Source of the DNA: an uncultured Oribacterium sp.
GTDB lineage: Bacteria; Bacillota; Clostridia; Lachnospirales; Lachnospiraceae
Reading direction: 5' to 3'
Assembly: GCA_934270345.1 (NCBI GenBank)
Contig: CAKQPT010000006.1
Location: forward strand, 29,666-93,665
Length of the DNA stretch: 64,000 nucleotides
Each line of letters starts with the position of its first letter. The first letter of the stretch is position 1. The notes beneath the pieces were generated by a model, which saw nothing but the letters and a program-made list of their open reading frames with translations, did not search any database and had not been told where the DNA came from. The position numbers and the translations under genes are program-made. Positions 27,002-35,811 of the stretch are shown piece by piece.

Positions 27002-27510
27002 AGGAAATGGAAATCAGAAAAAGCAGGGTCGGGGACCTCGACCGGATGATGGAGATTTTTGCGGCGGCGCGGGCCTTTATGGCAGCGAACGGCAACCCGG
27101 GGCAGTGGGGCGACGGCTACCCGCAGCGGGCGGTGCTCGAGGAGGACATCGCGCGCGGGCGGAGTTATGTGGTGCTCGAGGCCGGGAAGGTCGTCGGGAC
27201 CTTCGTGTTTTTCGTCGGCCATGAGCCGGTGTATGACGTGATCACGAACGGCGCATGGAGCGCGGAGAAGCCGTATGGGGTCATTCACCGCGTCGCGTCG
27301 GATGGCGTCACGCGCGGCGTCGGGAGAGCGTGCTTCGATTTCTGTGCGGCGCAGGCAGAGTATCTCCGCATCGACACACACGAAAAGAACCGCCCGATGC
27401 AACAGGCGCTGACACGGTACGGATTTCAGCGCTGCGGTGATGTCGTGTATGAAGATGGGAAAGAACGTATCGCGTTTGATTATGTAGGGAATAAAACGAA
27501 AGCCCATTGA
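26998..27510 (+). CDS. GNAT-family acetyltransferase
   Basis: The 170-residue protein has the GNAT layout: an N-terminal IRKSRVGDLDRMMEIF strand-helix, central strands (SYVVLEAGKVVGTFVFFVG), an IHRVASDGVTRGVGRACFDF segment resembling motif A for acetyl-CoA, and LRIDTHEKNRPMQQALTRYGF, typical of motif B and the C-terminus. The acceptor is unknown. The ATG at 26998 overlaps the phosphatase stop; an ATG at 27007 is an equally good start. It is the last gene of the his-associated group. Confidence 0.85.
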   Translation: MKEMEIRKSRVGDLDRMMEIFAAARAFMAANGNPGQWGDGYPQRAVLEEDIARGRSYVVLEAGKVVGTFVFFVGHEPVYDVITNGAWSAEKPYGVIHRVASDGVTRGVGRACFDFCAAQAEYLRIDTHEKNRPMQQALTRYGFQRCGDVVYEDGKERIAFDYVGNKTKAH

Positions 27511-27536
27511 AAAAGTGCATACTTCTTCAATGGGCT
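27501..27536. terminator. Convergent bidirectional hairpin terminator
   Basis: AGCCCATTGAA and AAGT pair with ACTT and TTCAATGGGCT (one mismatch), with a GCAT loop. On the minus strand the hairpin is followed by TTTCGTTTTATT, a fair U-tract, so it mainly serves the minus-strand carrier genes. It overlaps the GNAT stop codon. Confidence 0.75.
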
Positions 27537-27585
27537 GAGAATATGAGATAATATGATGACGAAAGGCTCGAATGGATGAATCGCT

Positions 27586-27777
27586 TTATTCGAAGCCTTC
27601 ATCGTCTGCATGGGTGAGAAATGGACAGATTTCCTCAGAACAGGTACCGGCCTGCCCATCCTTGGCAAGGTTGCCCTGGTAGCTGCAGGTATGCTCGCCA
27701 CCATGTTCACTGTAAAAATCAATCTCCCAGAAGTAGTACTTGCATGCGTGACGCAGATTTCCCATCGTAATATCCAT
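27586..27777 (-). CDS. Small Cys-rich protein coupled to the sulfur-carrier gene
   Basis: The 63-residue protein has Cys residues at about 12, 31, 46 and 51 and several His residues (HGGEHTC, LTHADDE), suggesting a small Zn or Fe-S binding fold. I do not recognise the family. The start is supported by GGTGGAGG 7 bases upstream; that box is made by the Gly-Gly codons at the end of the carrier gene, whose stop is only 3 bases away, so the two are translationally coupled. It may be a partner or target of the carrier, or a redox accessory of the molybdenum island. No signal peptide is seen. Confidence 0.6.
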   Translation of the reverse strand: MDITMGNLRHACKYYFWEIDFYSEHGGEHTCSYQGNLAKDGQAGTCSEEICPFLTHADDEGFE

Positions 27778-27780
27778 GCT

Positions 27781-28026
27781 TTAACCTCCACCAAGCAACA
27801 TGAGCGAGATGTTTAACTGATCACCTTCTTTTAAAATATAATCCAGTTTATCGGTCATGTTTTCTCCGTTACAATTCACGAAGCATCCGCTGTCTTTATT
27901 ATCAAGCAGATTGTCTTCCATAAAGCGCATAATAAATTCCTTAAGCGTGGTTTCCGGACGAATTTCCGAATCCGTTTCTTCATCCATGAATTTCACATGA
28001 ATCTTAAATTCGCCATGCCATCCCAT
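27781..28026 (-). CDS. MoaD/ThiS-like beta-grasp sulfur carrier
   Basis: The 81-residue protein has the size, acidic character and C-terminal Gly-Gly tail (NISLMLLGGG) of MoaD/ThiS carriers, and the LKEGDQLNI segment that precedes the tail in that family. Such carriers are adenylated by a ThiF/MoeB-type E1 and then thiocarboxylated. A matching E1 lies divergently at 28290. It ends in three glycines, so the last Gly may need trimming, or the reactive end may be GGG itself. It could be the MoaD of molybdopterin synthase (no MoaE is in this window) or a dedicated carrier. The start at 28026 follows GAAGG. Confidence 0.75.
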   Translation of the reverse strand: MGWHGEFKIHVKFMDEETDSEIRPETTLKEFIMRFMEDNLLDNKDSGCFVNCNGENMTDKLDYILKEGDQLNISLMLLGGG

Positions 28027-28119
28027 GAAGACCTTCTTCCCCTTTTCGCATGCTGATCGTAGAATCGATGAATGATTCAAGCATACGGTTATCATCAAAC
28101 ACATCCTTCGTAATGCTTA

Positions 28120-28149
28120 TATTATCCAACGAAATGAGTCTTTAGGCAA
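28120..28149 (-). promoter_or_regulatory. Promoter of the carrier operon (minus strand)
   Basis: On the minus strand TTGCCT (28149-28144), an 18-bp spacer and GATAAT (28125-28120) precede the carrier gene by about 95 bases. The candidate TetR-type operator at 28162-28178 lies 12 bases upstream of it. Confidence 0.45.
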
Positions 28150-28161
28150 GCGGAAATGATG

Positions 28162-28197
28162 TAAACGTTTGACCTAATCCGGAAAATAAGTTATATA
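28162..28197 (+). promoter_or_regulatory. Promoter of the E1 gene with overlapping TAGGTC-type operator
   Basis: TTGACC (28169-28174), 17 bp and TATATA (28192-28197) form a plausible promoter toward the E1 gene. Overlapping its -35 is TTAGGTCAAACGTTTAC (minus strand, 28178-28162). Related sequences occur at 30331-30360 and 41144-41160, also at promoters. A separate palindrome ATCGTTTACGAT lies at 28252-28263 just before the gene. Confidence 0.5.
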
Positions 28198-28289
28198 TTA
28201 CATAAGCTGGATGTTGAATGTGTTATGCCGGAAATGAGAATTATTCGGGACATCGTTTACGATTTTAACGGGATAAGATGGGAGAGGAC

Positions 28290-29309
28290 ATGAATGATCG
28301 ATATTCCAGGCAGGAACGATTCTTTGGAATCGGGAAAGACGGACAGGAAAAGATAAGACGAAGCAGGGTGGCCATTATTGGTCTGGGAGCGCTCGGAACC
28401 GTCATCGCGGAAGAACTTACAAGAGCCGGTATCGGCTTTTTGCGCCTCATTGACCGGGATTTTGTCGAACTGCATAACTTACAGCGCCAGATGCTGTACG
28501 ATGAAGAAGATGCGCGTATGCACAGATTAAAAGTGGAAGCCTGTGCACAGCATCTGCACAGTATCAATTCAGAAGTGCAGGTGGCGGCTTTTCCGGAGGA
28601 TTTTAATTATGGAAATGCAGAAAGCTTTCTGCAGGATGTAGACCTCATCCTGGATGGTACGGATAATCTGGAAACACGCTATCTTATCAATGAAGTATGT
28701 GTAAAGCTCCGTAAACCCTGGATCTATGGCGGAGCAGTAGAAGCGCAGGGCATGACGATGAGCTTTTTACCGGGAGGAGCATGCTTTTCATGTGTAACGG
28801 GAACGGTAGAGCCATTTATGAATCAGAGCACACAGAAAACCTGCAGTACAGCTGGCGTTTTATCTCCGGCGACGGCCATCGTAGCTTCGCTGGAAGTGAA
28901 GGAGGCACTTAAAATTCTGGTTTCGGCAGATGCGCTGGAACAGGGACTGATCACATTTGACTTATGGAAGAATTCCTTCCATCATTTTCACCCGGAAAAG
29001 AAAGCAGACTGCCCGATTTGTCAGAGGCAGAAATTTCATTATCTGGGGCATGTGGCAGGCGTGAGGGCATCTCGATTATGTGGGGAAGATTCGATTCAGA
29101 TTCTTCCGGAAAAACGGTGCCATATGTCACTGGATGCGCTGGAAAAAAAGCTGTCCGATCTCGGACAGGTCAGAAAGAATAAATACTATTTGAGCTTTGA
29201 AGGAAACGATGCATCATTTCAGGTTTTTTATGATGGACGTGCGATTATCTTACATGTAACATCTGAAGCAAAGGCAAAGGCGATCTATTCAGAATATATC
29301 GGATTATAA
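28290..29309 (+). CDS. ThiF/MoeB-type E1 activating enzyme
   Basis: The ~339-residue protein starts RYSRQERFFGIGKDGQEKI and has the nucleotide-binding GLGALG, the ribose-binding DRDFVELHNLQRQ, and DLILDGTDNLETRYLINE. The candidate catalytic Cys is in KTCSTAGVLSP. Zn ligands are CFSC and CPIC. E1 proteins of this family adenylate the C-terminal Gly of MoaD or ThiS. A C-terminal extension of about 85 residues after the CPIC motif is typical of some ThiF-like proteins rather than of MoeB itself. I chose the ATG at 28290 after GGGAGAGG; 28278 is an alternative. It is followed by the TetR gene at 13 bases. Confidence 0.85.
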   Translation: MNDRYSRQERFFGIGKDGQEKIRRSRVAIIGLGALGTVIAEELTRAGIGFLRLIDRDFVELHNLQRQMLYDEEDARMHRLKVEACAQHLHSINSEVQVAAFPEDFNYGNAESFLQDVDLILDGTDNLETRYLINEVCVKLRKPWIYGGAVEAQGMTMSFLPGGACFSCVTGTVEPFMNQSTQKTCSTAGVLSPATAIVASLEVKEALKILVSADALEQGLITFDLWKNSFHHFHPEKKADCPICQRQKFHYLGHVAGVRASRLCGEDSIQILPEKRCHMSLDALEKKLSDLGQVRKNKYYLSFEGNDASFQVFYDGRAIILHVTSEAKAKAIYSEYIGL

Positions 29310-29322
29310 GAGGGAAATTTGG

Positions 29323-30012
29323 ATGGAAAAGAAAGATAGAGATGATACCAAAAAAAGAATTTTAAAAACAGCCGTCAGGCTTTTTGCTGAATATGGTTAT
29401 GCAGGAACTTCTACGCGTATGATCGCAACGGAAGCGGGCGTGAATCTGTCTGCGATTTCGTTTCATTATAATGGTAAAGAGGGACTGTATCAGGAAACCC
29501 TCCGATATCTCGGGGAGCAGGTCGGTGATTATTACAATCCGATTTATGAGAAAGTTAACCGTGATTTTGATGAGCATACGATGACGAAGGAAAAGGCTTT
29601 TAATTATATCGAAGAAATCATCGATCTGCAGTTACAAGCCGCTTTTTCCAGAAGCAACCGCTGTACTGTTCATATGGTATGGCAGGAAGATCGCGGACCG
29701 AAGGGAGAACAGCCGCTGGCAGACATTCTCTTCACGGAGGTGGAAAGTGTGATGGCTCAGCTCCTGAAGTTTTTAGCACCGGGACTGAACCTCGAAGAAG
29801 CCTTTATCGTGAGCCGTCACGTCAATGGCAGTATCATTTCGTTCGGAGAACATCAGCATCTGGTCTCACCGTTTATATCAAAAAAAACGAGCTCTGCTCC
29901 GGTCAGAGAATGGATTCCGAAGATGATAAAGAATGATTGTCTTATGATCGTGCACGGCGTAGTCGAGGGAGCCTCATATGTAGGTTCCGACGACCGAATC
30001 GAAATCAGATGA
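29323..30012 (+). CDS. TetR-family transcriptional regulator
   Basis: The 229-residue protein has a TetR N-terminal HTH: RILKTAVRLFAEYGYAGTSTRMIATEAGVNLSAISFHYNGK, split across residues ~12-53, then an all-helical ligand domain. The C-terminal part resembles the CecR/DUF1956 group. Adjacent genes are the E1 and, downstream, the molybdenum hydroxylase operon. A related TAGGTC-type sequence overlaps the promoters of the E1, hydroxylase and MocA-like units, so this protein is the best candidate for a local repressor released by the pathway substrate. Confidence 0.88.
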   Translation: MEKKDRDDTKKRILKTAVRLFAEYGYAGTSTRMIATEAGVNLSAISFHYNGKEGLYQETLRYLGEQVGDYYNPIYEKVNRDFDEHTMTKEKAFNYIEEIIDLQLQAAFSRSNRCTVHMVWQEDRGPKGEQPLADILFTEVESVMAQLLKFLAPGLNLEEAFIVSRHVNGSIISFGEHQHLVSPFISKKTSSAPVREWIPKMIKNDCLMIVHGVVEGASYVGSDDRIEIR

Positions 30013-30089
30013 GCTGAAAAATGATACGATGAAAAGCAAAAGGCATGAAGCTGAGTTGCAGCATGCATACAAAAGAATCCGAGCGATAT

Positions 30090-30134
30090 AAACCATCAAC
30101 TGGAAGAAACATACTTCCGGGTGATGGTTTTTTA
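30090..30134 (+). terminator. Intrinsic terminator after the TetR gene
   Basis: AACCATCA and CTGGAAG pair with CTTCCGG and TGATGGTT around an AAACATA loop and are followed by TTTTT. Confidence 0.88.
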
Positions 30135-30293
30135 TTGCGCTGATGGAGTGCATCAGGTGAGTTGCTGTACAAAGTGCACAGTTAGAATGGGCTAACATAT
30201 GATTCGGATATACATTAGTGCCTGTTTTTCAGATTATAGATTGTTCAAAGCGTATATTATTTTAAAACAAAACGCATTTGTATATGTGCAATA

Positions 30294-30322
30294 TTGACAA
30301 TACATGGCAACACCGTTAAAAT
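30294..30322 (+). promoter_or_regulatory. Promoter of the molybdenum hydroxylase operon
   Basis: A perfect TTGACA (30294-30299), a 17-bp spacer and TAAAAT (30317-30322) precede the 2Fe-2S subunit gene by about 100 bases. The candidate operator begins 9 bases after the -10. Confidence 0.75.
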
Positions 30323-30330
30323 TAAATCAA

Positions 30331-30360
30331 ATCAAACGAACGACCTAAACGAACGTCCGA
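30331..30360 (+). promoter_or_regulatory. Candidate TetR operator at the hydroxylase promoter
   Basis: AAACGAACG is directly repeated (30335-30343 and 30348-30356). On the minus strand the sequence reads TTTAGGTCGTTCGTTTGA, similar to the motifs at 28162-28178 and 41144-41160. It covers the expected transcription start, a typical repressor position. Confidence 0.5.
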
Positions 30361-30424
30361 TTCATAGCCTGGATGTTCGCGAAATGAAACGTCACATCAT
30401 AAACAACAAGGAGGTTCAAAAAGT

Positions 30425-31048
30425 ATGAAAAAGGATTTTGTAACTCTGACAGTAAACAAACGAGAATATACGTTTTCTGTCGGCACGGCCTTTGGACAGC
30501 TTCCACCATCCGAAACACTCGTAGATACATTAAGAAATCGTCTGGGATTGACCGGAACGAAATCGTCCTGTAACGAAGGTGCATGTGGGTGCTGTACCGT
30601 AATCAAGGATACGTATGCAGTCGCATCCTGCATGACACTCACGGTGGACTGTGATGGTAGTGATATCATCACCATCGAAGGACTGGAGGATCCGGAGAAG
30701 GGACTCGATCCGATTCAGCAGGCCTTTATCGATGAGTACTCTTTCCAGTGTGGCTACTGCACACCAGGTATCATCATGTCGGCGAAGGCACTGTTCATGC
30801 ATAATCCGCATCCGACTGCGGAGGAGATTCAGGAAGCACTTTCCGGTAATTTCTGCCGTTGCATCAGTCATTATACCGTATTGAGAGCGCTTAATAAGGT
30901 GGCAGGAAATGAGGATGCAGAACTTTCCGAGATGCATCGGGCAGTGGATGATATCCCTGAAGAGGATCGTATTCCGGTTCGTGAAAACAAGCATCCGTAT
31001 AATCCTTCGACCTGGCAGGCATGCAATGAGCATTCATTAGCAGATTAA
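30425..31048 (+). CDS. Molybdenum hydroxylase 2Fe-2S subunit
   Basis: The 207-residue protein is the small iron-sulfur subunit of the xanthine oxidase family. The plant-type ferredoxin cluster motif is Cys49-x4-Cys54-Gly-x-Cys57 with Cys69. The second cluster, in the helical domain, is given by FQCGYCTPGIIM and NFCRCISHY. A C-terminal tail of about 45 residues beyond the usual end is acidic and unrecognised. An AAGGAGG box lies 8 bases before the ATG. It is the first gene of the operon with the Mo and flavin subunits. Confidence 0.93.
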   Translation: MKKDFVTLTVNKREYTFSVGTAFGQLPPSETLVDTLRNRLGLTGTKSSCNEGACGCCTVIKDTYAVASCMTLTVDCDGSDIITIEGLEDPEKGLDPIQQAFIDEYSFQCGYCTPGIIMSAKALFMHNPHPTAEEIQEALSGNFCRCISHYTVLRALNKVAGNEDAELSEMHRAVDDIPEEDRIPVRENKHPYNPSTWQACNEHSLAD

Positions 31049-31062
31049 GGAGGGCCTTCAAA

Positions 31063-33402
31063 ATGAGTGCAGCAGATAAGAAAATGAATTACCGTGATGT
31101 GGTTCAGCCGAACTATCGTCATGTTGGTAAATATACCCCGAGAATCGATGCCAAGGATATCGTGACCGGACATGCAACCTATCTGGATGATTTTAATGTT
31201 CCTGGACAGTTGTATGGTAAAACCCTGCGTTCTCCGTATCCGCATGCAAAGATTCTATCCATCGATGCGACGAAGGCAGAGGCACTTCCGGGAGTACGTG
31301 CAGTCGTGACCTATAAGAATGTTCCGGAGCAGTGGGGACTCGGCCTTCCGGTACATCGTCATCTTCTCGAGGATGAGGTCTGGTGTGTCGGTGATGTCGT
31401 CGCACTGGTTGCCGCTGATACGCTGGAAATCGCAGAAGAAGCCCTCGATCTGATCGACGTCGAGTATAAGAAGCTTCCGGCTGTATTTAATGCAGAGGAT
31501 GCTCTGAAGGAAGGTGCACCGCAGCTTTATAAGAGATTCCCTGGAAATCATGTAGATAATGGTATCAAGTATTTCCAGCCGGATGGTCCGTGGTGGCAGA
31601 TCCGCCGAGGCGATCCGGAGGCAGCCTTTGCAGAGTGTGACTATGTTGCAGAGGATCGCGTTGAGTTCGATAAGATGCCGTCACCGGCCGCGCCGGAGAC
31701 ACCGTCAGCCATCGCAAAGTGGACGGGAGGAACCGACTATACCCTGTGGGCATCGTCTCAGTCTTCCCATATCCTGAAACTGATGGCCGAGGGCCGTATC
31801 GACCATTCAAACTTCGATGTTCGTACGTTCAATGTCGGCGGTTCTTATGGTAATAAGCAGTCCCTGATGACGACCGTCCTTTCCGCATGTATGCTGTCCC
31901 GTGTGACCAGTAAGCCGGTAAAGGTAGTCATGACCAAGGAAGAGCAGTTGACCTGCTATGAGGTTCGTCTCGGATCCATCATGAATGCCAAGATCGGTAT
32001 CACGAAGGATGGCATCGTAAATGCGATTAAGGGCAAGTGGCTGGTAGATACCGGATCCATCGCAGACTCGATTCAGGGCCAGGTCGGTGTCGGTCTCGGC
32101 GAGGCGCAGCTCGTATGTGCGAAGTGCGCAAACTGGGATATGGATTCTGAAATTGCCGTTACGAATCGGCAGGCAGCCGGCATCGTACGTGGTTATGGCG
32201 GACAGGAGCTGAACAGCTGTCTCGAGCGTCTCATGGCGACTGCGATGAAGGAAGGAAATCTCAATCCGCTTGACGTGTTTAAGAAGAATTACGTGGCACC
32301 GGGTGATCGCTTCCAGTGGCGTGATGGTCGCTGGTGGCAGTCCAGATCCTCGATGTTCTTCCCGGAAGCGATGCAGGGTGCTGCGGATCGTTTCGACTGG
32401 GATAAGAAGTGGGTCGGCTGGAATAAGCCGTACTGGGTAAGCCCGGATGGCAAGAAGGCCAGAGGCGTCGGTATGGGCGTTATCGGTAATGCCGATATCA
32501 ATGAGGATAATACAGAGTGTATCTGTCGTATCATCCCGGATCTCGTAGGTAAGCCGAGAGCATCGAAGACGGTGATCGAGATGGATGTTACCGAGTCTGG
32601 TATGGGTACGAGATCAAATGTAGTCAAGCAGGTGGCAGAAATCCTTAATGTGCCGGTAGAGACGGTCTATATCACGGATCCTGGTTCGAAGTATAATCCT
32701 TCCAACTATGGTCTTTGCGGTTCCAGAGGTACGATCACGACCGGTAAGGCAGCGACACTGGCAGCGATGGAGTGTAAGCAGAAAGCACTGGAACTCGCAG
32801 CAACGCACTTCCACAGATCCATCGACCAGATGGAAACGAAGGACTATATGGTTTATGTGCGCGATACACCTGAGCTTATGGTTCCGATGTTTAAGCTCTG
32901 CGATAAGGAGCTTTCCATCTGTGGATATGGTAAGCACCTGGAGCTCTTCAATATTCCGAGCTGTATCGCGGTGTTCGTCGATGTCGAGGTCGACCTCGAG
33001 ACGGGTCGTCAGCGCTTACTTCATATCGGTGCAGGAACGGATATCGGACAGATTCTCGATCCGAAGGCGGTGGAGATGCAGCTGCATGGTGGCATCGGAT
33101 CTGCCTGCGTAGATACAGCGTCGATGGAGGAATGCTTACAGGATCCGATCACCGGACGTCTGGTGACCGCAAGCATGCTCGAGTATAAGATGAGAACCTT
33201 TAATGAGTTCCCGACCTATGACGCATACGTCATGGAATCGCAGATCGATACCTATGTATTTAAGGCACTCGGCATCGGTGAAGTATCCGGTGCGGCACTC
33301 GGTGGTGCAGTTCTGATGGCGATTTCCAATGCAACCGGAAAGGATATCAAGACCTACCCTGCAACGCCTGGCGTGATTCTGAGCGCCATCGGCAAGGCAT
33401 AA
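31063..33402 (+). CDS. Molybdenum hydroxylase molybdopterin-binding subunit
   Basis: The 779-residue protein has the xanthine oxidase-family large-subunit layout: a hammerhead domain (GHATYLDDFNVPGQLYGKTLRSPYPHA, split), then the cofactor-binding domains. Motifs are NVGGSYGNKQS (the GGGFGGK position), GIVRGYGGQE (the RGFGxPQ position), LCGSRGTITTG, and the catalytic Glu in LGIGEVSGAALGG near residue 742. The substitutions at GGSYGNK and RGYGGQE place it outside classic xanthine dehydrogenases. It should hydroxylate or dehydrogenate a substrate at the Mo centre and pass electrons to the 2Fe-2S subunit. The neighbouring CoA ligase and thioesterase hint at an acyl-CoA or carboxylate substrate. 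Selenium dependence is not visible from sequence. Confidence 0.9.
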   Translation: MSAADKKMNYRDVVQPNYRHVGKYTPRIDAKDIVTGHATYLDDFNVPGQLYGKTLRSPYPHAKILSIDATKAEALPGVRAVVTYKNVPEQWGLGLPVHRHLLEDEVWCVGDVVALVAADTLEIAEEALDLIDVEYKKLPAVFNAEDALKEGAPQLYKRFPGNHVDNGIKYFQPDGPWWQIRRGDPEAAFAECDYVAEDRVEFDKMPSPAAPETPSAIAKWTGGTDYTLWASSQSSHILKLMAEGRIDHSNFDVRTFNVGGSYGNKQSLMTTVLSACMLSRVTSKPVKVVMTKEEQLTCYEVRLGSIMNAKIGITKDGIVNAIKGKWLVDTGSIADSIQGQVGVGLGEAQLVCAKCANWDMDSEIAVTNRQAAGIVRGYGGQELNSCLERLMATAMKEGNLNPLDVFKKNYVAPGDRFQWRDGRWWQSRSSMFFPEAMQGAADRFDWDKKWVGWNKPYWVSPDGKKARGVGMGVIGNADINEDNTECICRIIPDLVGKPRASKTVIEMDVTESGMGTRSNVVKQVAEILNVPVETVYITDPGSKYNPSNYGLCGSRGTITTGKAATLAAMECKQKALELAATHFHRSIDQMETKDYMVYVRDTPELMVPMFKLCDKELSICGYGKHLELFNIPSCIAVFVDVEVDLETGRQRLLHIGAGTDIGQILDPKAVEMQLHGGIGSACVDTASMEECLQDPITGRLVTASMLEYKMRTFNEFPTYDAYVMESQIDTYVFKALGIGEVSGAALGGAVLMAISNATGKDIKTYPATPGVILSAIGKA

Positions 33403-33420
33403 TCGAAGGAGGAACCGATC

Positions 33421-35799
33421 GTGAGAAATTTTGATTATGAGAGTGCGGCTTCTTTTGAAGAGGCCAGCACGTTATTAAAGAATACAGAATCCGGTAAGGC
33501 AGTGGCCATCGCCGGAGGTACAGACCTCGTCGGTGTGATGAAGGAAAAGATCCTGAAGAAGGCACCGGAGAAGGTTGTCAATCTGAAAACCATCCAGGAA
33601 GGAAATTATATTAAAGAGGAAGGAAATGCGATCGAAATCGGTGCCCTGACGAAACTGACACAGATCGTGGAGAGTCCGGAGCTGACGGAGGGAGCAGCGG
33701 CAGTTCAGGAAGCAGCGAAATCCATCGCTTCTCCGATCATCCGTAACGAAGGAACCATCGGTGGTAATCTCTGTCAGGATGTGCGTTGCTGGTTCTACCG
33801 CTATCCGAATGGCGTCGGTGGAAGACTCGACTGTGCGCGTAAGGGTGGTGAAGAGTGCTTCGCGATTCAGGGGCAGAACCGCTATCACTCCATCTATGGT
33901 GGCATGAAGACCGGTTTTACACCATGTTCCCATGAGTGCCCTGGCAATACGGATATTCCGGGATACATGGCGAAGCTGCGTGAAGGCGACTGGGATGGCG
34001 CTGCCAGAATCTTCCTCGAGTACAATCCGATGCCGATGGTTACCTCCAGGGTATGTCCGCATAACTGTCAGCTGAAGTGCAATCAGAATCAGCACGGCGA
34101 TCCGGTCGATATCCATGCCGTAGAGCGTTCACTCGGCGACTATATCATCGCGCATTATGATGACTATTTTAAGGCACCGGAACAGGAGTCTGGTAAAAAG
34201 GTGGCCATCGTCGGAGCAGGCCCTGGTGGTCTGACTGCAGCATATTATCTCCGTCGTGCCGGTGAAAAGGTCGTGGTATATGATCGTATGGAGAAGGCGG
34301 GTGGTGTTCTTCAGTATGGTATCCCACACTATCGTCTGCCGAAGGACATCGTTGACGGATATGCCGCTCAGCTTGAAAAGATGGGTGTCGAGTTCCGGAT
34401 GAATACGGAAATCGGTAAGGACATCACCCTCGATCAGCTGGATCAGGAATACGATGCCATCTACCTCGGTACAGGTGCGTGGAAGCAGCCGCTTCTCGGT
34501 ATCGGTGGTGAGGAGCTGACACAGTTCGGTCTGAATTTCCTCGTCGATGTCAATACCTATCTCCAGAAGGCCATCGGTAATGATATTCTCGTCTGTGGTG
34601 GCGGTAATGTTGCGATGGATGTTGCAATGACCGCAAAGCGTCTCGGTGCGAAATCCGTGAAGCTGGTTTGTCTCGAGCAGGCAGATGAGATGCCGGCGAC
34701 AGAAGAAGATGTCAGCAGAGCGAAGGAAGAAGGCGTCGAAATCTTTAATGGCTGGGGTCTTTCCAGAGTACTGACGGATGCAGACGGTAAGGTCAACGGA
34801 CTCGAGTCCATGAAGTGTACCTCCGTACGAAATGCAGAGGGCAGATTTGATCCGCAGTATGATTACGACACGAAGATGAACTTTGCGTCGGATTATATCA
34901 TCCTCGCTACCGGACAGCGTGTCGATATCAGCTTCCTCGGCGAGAACTTCCTGTCTCAGGTGAAGAGCCCGAGAGGTCTGATCGATGCCGATCTCGAGAC
35001 TGCGAAGACCTCGAATCCGAAGATCTATGCAGGTGGTGATGCGGTTACCGGACCGAACCTCGCCATCAAGGCGATTCATGGTGGACGTGTTGCAGCCATC
35101 ACGATCAATAAGGATCTCGGCGTAGAAGAGTATCACTGGCCGCAGACGAAGGGATTCCTTCACTTTGATAAGGACGCCATCAAGGAAACGACGATGCATG
35201 TTCTTCCGGAGCGGGCGGTATCCGAGCGGACACTGAGTGACGAGGATACGGGATCCTTTACACCGGAAACAGCCATCCAGGAAGCCGGCAGATGTATGGA
35301 CTGCGGATGTTATTCGGTGAATGCTTCCGACCTTTCACCGGTGATGGTGATGATGGATGCGGAACTGATTACAACGGAGAAAACCATTCGGTCGAAGGAT
35401 TTCTTTACAACGAAACTCAAGGCATACGATATGCTGAATTCTGGTGAGCTGATCAAGGCAGTTCGTTTTGAAAAGCTGGATGGATATACGACCGGCTATG
35501 ACAAATTCAGAGTACGTGATTCGATCGACTTCGCAATTGCATCTCTCGCATATGCGTATAAGCTCGAGGATGGGGTGATCCGTGATGTGAAGCTGGTTCT
35601 GGGTGCAGTGGCACCGGTTCCGCTGGTACGACCGGAGGTAGAAGCGTTCCTGATCGGAAAGAAACCGACGAAGGAAGTTGCTGCTGAGGCTGCAGAGATC
35701 GCTGTAAAGGATGCTGCACCGCTTCAGTATAACGCCTATAAGGTGCAGGAAGTCAGAGCACTCATCTCAAATCTCGTAGAGCGGATGGCAAACGCATAA
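33421..35799 (+). CDS. Fused flavoprotein: CoxM-like FAD subunit with inserted GltD-like module
   Basis: The 792-residue protein starts at GTG 33421 after GGAGGAACC. Residues ~1-165 form the FAD-binding domain of hydroxylase medium subunits (AIAGGTDLVGVMKEK, IRNEGTIGGNLCQD). From ~165 to ~610 follows a glutamate synthase small-subunit-like module: Cys-rich Fe-S segments (CSHECPGN, CPHNCQLKCNQN), FAD-binding VAIVGAGPGGLTAAYYL, NAD(P)-binding ILVCGGGNVAMDVA, and the second FAD motif YAGGDAV. Residues ~625-640 carry CMDCGC. Residues ~660-792 look like the C-terminal domain of the CoxM-like subunit (KLVLGAVAPVPLVRPEVEAFL). So the GltD-like part lies inside a split CoxM subunit. It would link the Mo enzyme directly to NAD(P)H. 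Confidence 0.88.
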   Translation: MRNFDYESAASFEEASTLLKNTESGKAVAIAGGTDLVGVMKEKILKKAPEKVVNLKTIQEGNYIKEEGNAIEIGALTKLTQIVESPELTEGAAAVQEAAKSIASPIIRNEGTIGGNLCQDVRCWFYRYPNGVGGRLDCARKGGEECFAIQGQNRYHSIYGGMKTGFTPCSHECPGNTDIPGYMAKLREGDWDGAARIFLEYNPMPMVTSRVCPHNCQLKCNQNQHGDPVDIHAVERSLGDYIIAHYDDYFKAPEQESGKKVAIVGAGPGGLTAAYYLRRAGEKVVVYDRMEKAGGVLQYGIPHYRLPKDIVDGYAAQLEKMGVEFRMNTEIGKDITLDQLDQEYDAIYLGTGAWKQPLLGIGGEELTQFGLNFLVDVNTYLQKAIGNDILVCGGGNVAMDVAMTAKRLGAKSVKLVCLEQADEMPATEEDVSRAKEEGVEIFNGWGLSRVLTDADGKVNGLESMKCTSVRNAEGRFDPQYDYDTKMNFASDYIILATGQRVDISFLGENFLSQVKSPRGLIDADLETAKTSNPKIYAGGDAVTGPNLAIKAIHGGRVAAITINKDLGVEEYHWPQTKGFLHFDKDAIKETTMHVLPERAVSERTLSDEDTGSFTPETAIQEAGRCMDCGCYSVNASDLSPVMVMMDAELITTEKTIRSKDFFTTKLKAYDMLNSGELIKAVRFEKLDGYTTGYDKFRVRDSIDFAIASLAYAYKLEDGVIRDVKLVLGAVAPVPLVRPEVEAFLIGKKPTKEVAAEAAEIAVKDAAPLQYNAYKVQEVRALISNLVERMANA

Positions 35800-35811
35800 A
35801 GTCGTGTGTTT

